Shown in pieces: positions 1 to 4,187 of a stretch of 6,279 nucleotides of DNA; positions within the stretch are counted from its first letter, which is position 1, and each line of letters opens with the position of its first letter. The stretch covers positions 1-6,279 of the forward strand of contig JALWJU010000178.1 in the NCBI GenBank assembly GCA_026997055.1, read 5' to 3'. The notes under the pieces were generated by a model, which searched no databases, was not told the DNA's origin, and worked only from the letters and a program-made list of their open reading frames with translations. This DNA comes from Paracoccaceae bacterium. GTDB lineage: Bacteria; Pseudomonadota; Alphaproteobacteria; Rhodobacterales; Rhodobacteraceae. Position numbers and translations under genes: made by a program.

Positions 1-315
1 GACGATGACGCCTGGCTGGCCTTTGTCGAAGCCAATGCGCGCGACCTGATGATCATCGCCCACGAATTCAACAAGAAGGCACTCGAATTCGAGCGCGATG
101 GCGAGGGCGCCCCGCCTCCCGCCCTGTCACCGCGCGAACTGGCCGCCATGACCTGCCTTGCCAAGGGGATGAGCCGGGCCCAGGCCTCGAGGGAAATGGG
201 CATCAGCGAGCATACACTGCGCGCCTATATCGAAAGCGCCCGCCACAAGCTGGGAGCGCTCAACACCACCCACGCCGTGGCCCGCGCCCTGTCCGAAGGG
301 ATCATCCTGGTGTAG
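1..315 (+). CDS. LuxR-family transcriptional regulator, C-terminal part (5' end outside window)
   Basis: The open frame runs in from base 1, and 104 residues are visible before the TAG stop. From about visible residue 42 there is a LuxR/GerE-type helix-turn-helix: an LSPREL entry, then KGMSRAQASREMGISEHTLRAY, the scaffold and recognition helices, then the ARHKLGALN motif, and a close at GIILV. The residues before it probably end an autoinducer-binding-type sensor domain, but too little is present to prove this. Family members bind DNA as dimers, often in response to acyl-homoserine lactones. No luxI-type synthase is visible, so whether this is a quorum-sensing pair or an orphan regulator cannot be decided. 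An ATG at 49 gives an 88-residue frame, but the frame is open upstream and coding-like, so 49 is not the true start. The gene ends 36 bp from a convergent TfoX-domain gene. The family call is firm; the ligand and targets are unknown. Confidence 0.88.
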   Translation, partial: DDDAWLAFVEANARDLMIIAHEFNKKALEFERDGEGAPPPALSPRELAAMTCLAKGMSRAQASREMGISEHTLRAYIESARHKLGALNTTHAVARALSEGIILV

Positions 316-351
316 AAGCGCCCCGTAACCGGCAAGCACAGCGCGCTCCCC

Positions 352-801
352 TCACTGGTCCTCGGGCCCTTCAGGGCGCTCGCGCCTTTCCGAACTTCCG
401 GGCGAAACACCGCCGCCCTCCCCGCCCGCCGGAGAGCGGATGCCGATACGGTCCAGGACGCGCTCCATGGACATTTCCGCCATATCGGAATACCCGGCAA
501 CCGTCTGCCTCTCCCCGTCCCCTCCGGGCGCCCGGCCCGACCCGGCCTTCAGCGCCTCGAAACGCCTGCGCAAGGCGGCCTTCTCGGCGCCCCTGCAATC
601 GTTCCACGGGCGCCCCTGCAGCCCCATGACCAGAGCGCAATAACCGATGAAATGCGGCTGCGTTCCGGCTTCCAGCAGCCTTGCATAGGCCCGCTCTGCT
701 CCCAGCGCACGCAATGTTCGGGCATCGTGGATGCCGGCGCGGGCATAGGCCGCAACCGCTGCGGGACCCAGATTTCGGATGGCTGAAACCGGCTCGGACA
801 T
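352..801 (-). CDS. TfoX C-terminal domain protein
   Basis: This 149-residue protein has a TfoX/Sxy C-terminal domain (PF04994 type) in residues 5-85. It begins [19 protein letters not shown], a helix-hairpin-helix-like start, followed by [18 protein letters not shown] and the characteristic [10 protein letters not shown] segment near residues 61-69. The TfoX N-terminal domain is absent, as in many short alphaproteobacterial homologues. Residues 100-122 may form one more helix ([11 protein letters not shown]), and the last 27 residues are low-complexity Gly/Ser/Glu/Pro. Full-length TfoX controls competence in gammaproteobacteria; the role of C-terminal-only proteins is not established, so no competence function should be assumed. 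I chose the ATG at 799-801 because family similarity begins there. The frame stays open to 1254, but that extension is arginine-rich, resembles nothing and would cross the rpmB promoter. No good Shine-Dalgarno is visible, and a GTG six codons upstream of the ATG is possible. Confidence 0.85.
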   Translation of the reverse strand: MSEPVSAIRNLGPAAVAAYARAGIHDARTLRALGAERAYARLLEAGTQPHFIGYCALVMGLQGRPWNDCRGAEKAALRRRFEALKAGSGRAPGGDGERQTVAGYSDMAEMSMERVLDRIGIRSPAGGEGGGVSPGSSERRERPEGPEDQ

Positions 802-939
802 GCCAGCTTGTACCACATGGCGCGCCAGCTGCAAGGCGCGCCGCACGCCTCCCCTCCCCGGGGCGATTCGGCCGGACGGCGGTAACGGCCGCAAAGAGCT
901 CCCCGCCCGCACCTCCAACACTCCCCTGGAATTCCCGCC

Positions 940-977
940 GGCGCGCAAAACGATTTGTCGCAGAAAAATCGCGCGCC
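940..977. repeat. Nested inverted repeat with AT-rich centre upstream of tfoX-like gene
   Basis: The outer arms GGCGCGC (940-946) and GCGCGCC (971-977) are perfect complements. Inside them CGATTT (951-956) pairs with AAATCG (966-971), sharing base 971 with the outer arm. The 24 bp between the outer arms are markedly AT-rich against their GC-rich surroundings. The site lies 139 bp upstream of the tfoX-like start and about 100 bp upstream of the rpmB -35. It could be an operator or part of the tfoX-side promoter. No convincing -35/-10 pair is visible within it, so the role is inferred from position alone. Confidence 0.4.
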
Positions 978-1075
978 ACCGCGAGCGCCTTGCCAGAATG
1001 GAAGCCGCATCCGATGCGCCCGCGATACCCTGCAAGCAACCGCGGGCAGGCCGATCCCGGCTGGAGACTCTCTTC

Positions 1076-1104
1076 TTGACGCCCCGCCGATTAGCGCCTA
1101 ATAG
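1076..1104 (+). promoter_or_regulatory. Putative sigma-70 promoter of rpmB
   Basis: TTGACG at 1076-1081 matches the -35 consensus in five of six positions. A 17-bp spacer separates it from TAATAG at 1099-1104, a weaker -10 that keeps the initial TA. A strong -35 with a relaxed -10 is common for housekeeping promoters in GC-rich alphaproteobacteria. Initiation would fall near 1110, leaving a leader of about 95 nt before rpmB. The spacing and the strongly expressed downstream gene support the call. Confidence 0.6.
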
Positions 1105-1109
1105 GCGCT
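1093..1109. promoter_or_regulatory. Perfect 17-bp palindrome covering the rpmB -10 element (candidate operator)
   Basis: AGCGCCTA and TAGGCGCT are exact reverse complements around a single central A (1101). The palindrome contains the whole predicted -10 hexamer and extends into the spacer and toward the start site. A dimeric repressor bound here would exclude RNA polymerase. The symmetry is read directly from the sequence; the operator role is inference. Confidence 0.45.
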
Positions 1110-1121
1110 GGCGAGATTTGC

Positions 1122-1143
1122 GGGTGCTGCGATTGCAGCGCCC
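1122..1143 (+). promoter_or_regulatory. Stem-loop in the rpmB 5' leader
   Basis: Bases 1122-1130 pair with 1135-1143 to give a nine-bp stem (eight Watson-Crick pairs and one U-G at 1125/1140) closed by a GAUU tetraloop. The structure would lie early in the leader, about 60 nt upstream of the start codon, so it does not mask the ribosome binding site. It could stabilise the 5' end or serve as a binding site for ribosomal-protein feedback. No T-run follows, so an attenuator is unlikely. Confidence 0.4.
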
Positions 1144-1190
1144 CTTCAGGTTTGAAAGCCCCTCCGGAAAACCCGGCAGCGTGGCAAGCG

Positions 1191-1200
1191 AAGAGGAAAG
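1191..1200 (+). promoter_or_regulatory. Ribosome binding site fixing the rpmB start
   Basis: The purine run AAGAGGAAAG ends four bases before the ATG at 1205. Its AGAGGA core is a good anti-Shine-Dalgarno match. It confirms 1205 as the start over upstream in-frame ATG codons such as 779, which would add an unrelated basic extension. Confidence 0.75.
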
Positions 1201-1204
1201 ATCC

Positions 1205-1498
1205 ATGTCGCGTGTTTGCGAACTGACTGGCAAGGGCCCGATGACGGGCAACAACGTGTCTCACGCCAAGAACCGCACGCGCCGCCGGTTTCTGCCGAAT
1301 CTGAATGACGTGACCCTGCAAAGCGACGTGCTGGGCCGCTCTTTCAGGCTGCGCATCTCGGCTGCCGCCCTGCGCAGCGTGGACCATCGCGGCGGGCTCG
1401 ACGCCTTCATGGCGAAGGCCAGGGACAACGAGCTTTCGGCCCGGGCCCTGAAGATCAAGAAGGAAATCCTCAAGGCACAGGCCGAAGCCACAGCCTGA
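1205..1498 (+). CDS. rpmB: 50S ribosomal protein L28
   Basis: This 97-residue protein is the usual size for alphaproteobacterial L28, a component of the large ribosomal subunit. The L28 signature opens the protein: [20 protein letters not shown], then a basic KNRTRRRF stretch (residues 22-29) and [10 protein letters not shown]. The middle part [20 protein letters not shown] is typical of the family, and a Lys-rich helix (residues 80-93) leads to the C-terminus. Only one cysteine (Cys5) is present, so this is the zinc-free form without paired CxxC motifs. It does not sit in a larger ribosomal operon. It appears to have its own promoter upstream and an intrinsic terminator downstream. Identification is essentially certain. 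Confidence 0.98.
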   Translation: MSRVCELTGKGPMTGNNVSHAKNRTRRRFLPNLNDVTLQSDVLGRSFRLRISAAALRSVDHRGGLDAFMAKARDNELSARALKIKKEILKAQAEATA

Positions 1499-1535
1499 GA
1501 CCTTCCCTGGCTTCCCTGACTTTCTGTGAAAGTTC

Positions 1536-1571
1536 GCGGCTCCGCCGGCCTGGGCGGGGCCGCTTCCTTTT
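1536..1571 (+). terminator. Intrinsic terminator after rpmB
   Basis: Bases 1536-1546 pair with 1553-1563 in an 11-bp, very GC-rich stem with one G-U pair and a six-base loop. The T-rich run TTCCTTTT follows at 1564-1571. It lies 37 bp past the rpmB stop. A smaller perfect hairpin (ACTTTC/GAAAGT, 1519-1533) sits just before it. Together they should separate rpmB from the downstream genes. Confidence 0.75.
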
Positions 1572-1605
1572 GCCGCTTGCATTCGCGGCCGGCAAACCTT
1601 ACCCC

Positions 1606-1953
1606 ATGGGAATGTTGCGTCGCCTCTCGGCATATCTCCTCACCGCGCTTCTGGCGCTGACCGGCTACACGCTGGCCGAGGCACGCGGGCAGGATCCGGT
1701 GACGGGCGCCCTCCTGGTGATCTGCTCGGGCACCACCTTCACCACCATCACCCTCGGCCCCGACGGCCAGCCGGTGGAAAAGGACGCCCCCTGCCCAGAC
1801 GGCACGGCATTGTTTGCCGCGACCTTTTCGCTCCCTGCCCTGGTCTCCCCGGCGGCGCGCTTTCAGTCGATAGCCGTCCCCGCCCGCCCCGGAGAACTGC
1901 CGGGAAAGAACCGCCTGAAACCCTCCGCACGCGACCCTCCGGCAAAGGTCTGA
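1606..1953 (+). CDS. Small exported DUF2946-like protein
   Basis: The protein has 115 residues from the ATG at 1606; an ATG two codons later (1612) is equally possible. Residues 4-26 form a basic-then-hydrophobic segment (RR, then YLLTALLALTGYTLAEA), consistent with a signal peptide or single N-terminal anchor. The segment around residues 27-70 (RGQDPVTGALLVIC, then GPDGQPV, then CPDGTALF) resembles from memory small DUF2946-type proteins found beside copper chaperones in Rhodobacterales. Those typically end this stretch in a His- and CPDC-bearing motif. Here it reads DAPCPDG, so the second cysteine and the histidine are missing. The remaining cysteines are Cys40 and Cys63. The tail (residues 92-115) is Pro/Arg/Lys-rich. 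The next gene, 55 bp downstream, encodes a PCu(A)C chaperone, so a copper-related role is plausible but unproven. The Shine-Dalgarno is weak, and an in-frame ATG at 1570 would spoil the signal sequence. Confidence 0.65.
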   Translation: MGMLRRLSAYLLTALLALTGYTLAEARGQDPVTGALLVICSGTTFTTITLGPDGQPVEKDAPCPDGTALFAATFSLPALVSPAARFQSIAVPARPGELPGKNRLKPSARDPPAKV

Positions 1954-1979
1954 TCCCATTCAGCGCAGATCAACCATAC

Positions 1980-1991
1980 CAGATCAATCTG
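1980..1991. repeat. Short inverted repeat upstream of the PCu(A)C gene
   Basis: CAGAT (1980-1984) and ATCTG (1987-1991) flank a two-base spacer. An AGATCAA direct repeat also begins at 1967 and 1981. This locally AT-richer stretch lies just before the ribosome binding site in a 55-bp gap. It is short enough to arise by chance. Confidence 0.2.
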
Positions 1992-1997
1992 ACAACC

Positions 1998-2002
1998 GGA
2001 GA
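1998..2002 (+). promoter_or_regulatory. Ribosome binding site of the PCu(A)C chaperone gene
   Basis: GGAGA sits six bases before the ATG at 2009. This fixes the start at the methionine that heads a clean signal peptide. Confidence 0.7.
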
Positions 2003-2008
2003 AACAGC

Positions 2009-2449
2009 ATGTCCTTCAGGACCACCCTTCTTGCCGCCACCAGCGCGGCGCTTTTCGCCCTGCCCGCCCTTGCCGGCAGCGAGATCACCGTCACCGATGC
2101 CTATGCCCGCTCCTCGGGCATGAATGCCCGCTCGGGCGCCGCCTTCATGACCATCGTCAATACCGGCGACGAGGGCGACCAGCTGATAGCGGCGCGCACC
2201 GATGCCGCAAAGCGGGCCGAGTTGCACACCCATATCAAGGGCGAAGGCGGCGTGATGCGGATGCGCCGGGTCGAGGGCGGATTTTCCATCCCTGCCCATG
2301 GCGAGCACCAACTGGCACGCGGGGGCGACCATGTGATGCTCATGGGCCTGACCCGACCGCTGATCGACGGGGAAAGCCTGACCCTGACCCTGGTATTCGA
2401 AAAGGCCGGCGAGGTAAGCGTCGAGGTGCCGGTCGATCTCGAGCGCTGA
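2009..2449 (+). CDS. Periplasmic copper chaperone of the PCu(A)C family
   Basis: The 146-residue precursor has a Sec signal peptide (residues 1-22) with a likely cleavage after LPALA. The mature part is a PCu(A)C domain (PF04314 type), a cupredoxin-like beta barrel that binds Cu(I) through His and Met residues. The family motif H(M)X10MX21HXM is visible in order with approximately the expected spacing: ELHTHIK with His73 and His75, VMRM with Met83 and Met85, FSIPAHGEH in between, and GGDHVMLMGL with His108 and Met110. Family members deliver copper to the CuA or CuB centre of cytochrome c oxidase in the periplasm, sometimes with ScoI/SenC; no Sco gene is visible here. The DUF2946-like gene immediately upstream on the same strand probably belongs with it. 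The family call is firm; the exact oxidase partner is inferred from the family. Confidence 0.94.
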   Translation: MSFRTTLLAATSAALFALPALAGSEITVTDAYARSSGMNARSGAAFMTIVNTGDEGDQLIAARTDAAKRAELHTHIKGEGGVMRMRRVEGGFSIPAHGEHQLARGGDHVMLMGLTRPLIDGESLTLTLVFEKAGEVSVEVPVDLER

Positions 2450-2455
2450 CCGCTC

Positions 2456-2485
2456 CGGAATCGGTCTGAGATCCGGCCGATTCCG
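2456..2485 (+). terminator. Strong dyad after the PCu(A)C gene, probable terminator
   Basis: CGGAATCGG (2456-2464) and CCGATTCCG (2477-2485) form a perfect nine-bp stem with a 12-base loop, starting seven bases past the stop codon. No T-run follows, so it may act weakly as an intrinsic terminator or mainly protect the 3' end of the transcript. Confidence 0.5.
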
Positions 2486-2691
2486 AAACGCCTGCGAAGC
2501 GCCACGGGCAGGCGGGCTTCCGGGTCTGAAATGCCCCGGCATGTTGCCCGGCGGGGGGGCATGTCGAAGCGCCGGAGTGCCGGGAATCCCCCTGCCTGCA
2601 TGGCGCCTGCGACGCCCGCTGCCCAGCCGGCGCAGGGCCGCTCCGGGGCGGCGCCATTGCCTCGCCCCGGCAGAAGGGATATGACCGGAGC
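2486..2691. other. GC-rich intergenic stretch before the phosphatase gene
   Basis: No gene on either strand is convincing here. The stretch holds a second dyad, ATGCCCC at 2531-2537 against GGGGCAT at 2556-2562, with GGCATGT repeated directly at 2538 and 2558. A mini-ORF lies at its end. No clear -35/-10 pair for the phosphatase gene is visible, so its promoter is unassigned. Confidence 0.4.
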
Positions 2692-2695
2692 ATGA
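2681..2695 (+). promoter_or_regulatory. Four-codon mini-ORF overlapping the phosphatase start
   Basis: ATG ACC GGA GCA TGA is preceded by GAAGGG (2673-2678), and its TGA overlaps the phosphatase ATG as ATGA at 2692-2695. The phosphatase's own GGAG (2687-2690) lies only one base before its start, too close for normal use. The usable Shine-Dalgarno is therefore GAAGGG, either at long range (13 bases) for the phosphatase or very close (two bases) for the mini-ORF. Translational coupling is possible but inferred. Confidence 0.3.
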
Positions 2696-3144
2696 AGCGC
2701 ATCCTGTTCGTCTGCCTTGGCAATATCTGCCGCTCGCCCGCCGCCGAGGGGGTGTTTCGCACCATTGCCCGCGAGGCCGGGCTCCAGGTCGAGATCGACA
2801 GCGCCGGCACCTCCGACTGGCATCTGGGAGAAGCGCCCTACCCGCCGATGCAGCAGGCTGCCCACGCCCGGGGATACGACCTGTCGGCCCTGCGCGCCCG
2901 GCAGTTCCGTCCGGCGGATTTCGAGGAGTTCGATCTGATCATCGGCATGGATGCCGACAATATCGCCAATATGGAGCGCCTGCGCCCGCCGGGCAACCAG
3001 ACACCTCTGTGCCTGTTCACCGACTATGCCCCCGAATCCGGCGCCGACCATGTGCCGGACCCCTATTATACCCGGGATTTCGACGCAGCCCTGGATCTGA
3101 TCGAAACCGCGGCACGGGGGCTGGCTGCGAAACTGGCAGACTGA
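2692..3144 (+). CDS. Low-molecular-weight protein-tyrosine phosphatase
   Basis: This 150-residue cytoplasmic protein has the usual length for the family. The active-site P-loop opens the protein: ILFVCLGNICRSP, with nucleophile Cys8 and Arg14 in the CX5R signature and Ser15 after it. The catalytic acid is Asp123 in the DPYY loop (residues 123-126, VPDPYYTRDF). The DSAGTSDWHLGE segment (residues 36-47) and the closing helix with AALDLIETAARGL are also typical. Enzymes of this family hydrolyse phosphotyrosine esters. In bacteria they often partner tyrosine kinases that control polysaccharide export, but no kinase or polysaccharide gene is visible here. It is not the arsenate reductase branch, because the DPYY acid loop is intact. 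The start is fixed by the family's N-terminal pattern. The gene converges with the right-hand operon across 154 bp. Confidence 0.95.
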   Translation: MKRILFVCLGNICRSPAAEGVFRTIAREAGLQVEIDSAGTSDWHLGEAPYPPMQQAAHARGYDLSALRARQFRPADFEEFDLIIGMDADNIANMERLRPPGNQTPLCLFTDYAPESGADHVPDPYYTRDFDAALDLIETAARGLAAKLAD

Positions 3145-3298
3145 AACCCCTTGCGGAAATCCGCCCCGTCAGCGCGCCCCGGCCAGGGCGGCCGGTCGGA
3201 CATGCACGCAAATTCGGGATCGGGAGCGGCAGGGCGACAAGTCCGGGCGGTTCGGCAAGGCGCAATGCGCAATCTCCGCCCCGGCCCGGGTGAACTCC
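3145..3298. other. Convergent intergenic region
   Basis: This gap lies between the phosphatase stop and the stop of the oppositely directed BKACE gene. It contains small dyads only: CGCCC/GGGCG around 3174-3189 and the 11-bp palindrome GCGCAATGCGC at 3260-3270. There is no T-run, so no intrinsic terminator can be named with confidence. No gene is supported. Confidence 0.35.
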
Positions 3299-4126
3299 TC
3301 AGCCGGGGGGCAGGCCAAGGATCGCACGCGCCTCGGAGGGGCTGGCCACCGGGCGGCCGTGGCGGTCGCAAAGCTCGGCGGCGCGGCGCACCAGCGCGGC
3401 ATTGGAGGGGGCGAGGGTCTCGCGGTCGAGCCGCAGATTGTCCTCGAGCCCGGTGCGCAGATGCCCGCCGGCGGCGATGCACCATTCGTTGAGCAGGATC
3501 TGCCCCGCCCCCACGCCGGCCGCGCACCATTCGGCATCCGGTGCGAGGCGGGCAAGGGTTTTCACATAGAAATCAAACACCTCCCTGTCCACCGGCATGG
3601 CGTTCTTCACCCCCATCACGAATTGCACATAGAGCGGGCGGGCGAGGCGGCCATCCTCGCTCATCCTGACCGCCTGGAAGATGTGGGAGAGGTCGAAAGC
3701 CTCGATCTCGGGCTTGATCTCGTATCTGCGCATCTCGCTTGCGAGCCAGTCCACCAGGTCCGGCGGGTTCTCATAGACGCGGGTGGGGAAATTGTTGCTG
3801 CCCACGGTGAGCGAGGCCATGTCGGGCCGGAGCGGGAGCATCCCGCCGCGCGCGCGCCCCGCGCCCGAGCGCCCGCCGGTGGAGAATTGCACGATCATGC
3901 CCGGGCAGTGGCGGCGGATGCCTTCGGCGAGGCGGGCGAATTTCTCGGGGTCGGAAGAGGGGGTGCCGTCGTCTTCGCGCACATGCAGATGGGCGATGGA
4001 AGCGCCGGCCTCGAAGGCCTCGTGGGTGCTTTCGACCTGTTCGCTGACGGTGATCGGAACGGCCGGGTTATGCGCCTTTTGCGCGACCGAGCCGGTAATG
4101 GCAACGCAGATGATGCAGGGTTTCAT
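3299..4126 (-). CDS. Beta-keto acid cleavage enzyme (BKACE, DUF849; 3-keto-5-aminohexanoate cleavage-like)
   Basis: The protein has 275 residues, the normal length for this zinc-dependent TIM-barrel family. Characterised members react a beta-keto acid with acetyl-CoA to give acetoacetate and a new acyl-CoA; Kce acts on 3-keto-5-aminohexanoate in lysine fermentation, and others act on dehydrocarnitine or other beta-keto acids. Visible hallmarks are the opening CIICVAITGS; GASIAHLHVRE with metal ligands His46 and His48; QFSTGG near residues 80-85; SLTVGSNNFP near 105-114; and GHLRTGLEDN with Glu228, the third zinc ligand. AGVGAGQI precedes the last barrel strands. GAGG four bases before the ATG supports this start. 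It is the last gene of the right-hand operon, 61 bp after the lactonase-like gene. The family is certain. The substrate is unknown: no carnitine genes or other Kce-pathway lysine genes are visible, so the Kce name should be read as a family label. Confidence 0.93.
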   Translation of the reverse strand: MKPCIICVAITGSVAQKAHNPAVPITVSEQVESTHEAFEAGASIAHLHVREDDGTPSSDPEKFARLAEGIRRHCPGMIVQFSTGGRSGAGRARGGMLPLRPDMASLTVGSNNFPTRVYENPPDLVDWLASEMRRYEIKPEIEAFDLSHIFQAVRMSEDGRLARPLYVQFVMGVKNAMPVDREVFDFYVKTLARLAPDAEWCAAGVGAGQILLNEWCIAAGGHLRTGLEDNLRLDRETLAPSNAALVRRAAELCDRHGRPVASPSEARAILGLPPG

Positions 4127-4150
4127 GGGGCCTCGGATGGATGGGTGGCT

Positions 4151-4164
4151 GGCGCGGGAGCGCC
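4151..4164 (-). repeat. Short hairpin between the lactonase-like and BKACE genes
   Basis: GGCGC (4151-4155) and GCGCC (4160-4164) flank a four-base loop in the only sizeable gap (61 bp) inside the right-hand operon. It has no T-run and could modulate read-through or mRNA processing. Chance occurrence in GC-rich DNA is quite possible. Confidence 0.2.
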
Positions 4165-4187
4165 GGGGATGGGGCGGATCCGGGCCA

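Larger units (their letters stand above)
802..1204. other. Intergenic region between tfoX-like gene and rpmB
   Basis: This 403-bp gap separates two divergent genes and should carry promoters for both. The rpmB side holds a recognisable -35/-10 pair, a palindrome, a leader hairpin and a Shine-Dalgarno, each listed separately. The tfoX side holds an AT-rich nested inverted repeat at 940-977. Open frames crossing the region on both strands (for example the in-frame upstream extension of rpmB from 779) are Arg/Pro-rich translations of GC-rich DNA with no family resemblance, so I call no gene here. Confidence 0.6.

Noticed and set aside
779..1204. N-terminal extension of L28 in the same frame
   Set aside because: L28 similarity begins at the ATG at 1205, which has a good Shine-Dalgarno. 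The extension would translate through the predicted promoter.
802..1254. Longer version of the TfoX-domain protein (300 codons)
   Set aside because: The upstream part is Arg-rich, has no domain, and crosses the rpmB promoter and start codon. Similarity begins at the internal ATG.
1502..1518. CTTCCCTG repeated twice in tandem after rpmB
   Set aside because: Two short copies are compatible with chance and suggest no functional element beyond the adjacent terminator.
2101..3051. 316-codon open frame on the - strand
   Set aside because: It overlaps the copper chaperone and the phosphatase, both firmly identified on the + strand, and its product resembles nothing.
2692..3144. Arsenate reductase (ArsC, low-molecular-weight phosphatase type)
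   Set aside because: The intact DPYY acid loop, the CX5R loop and the lack of the extra redox cysteines of ArsC fit a tyrosine phosphatase.
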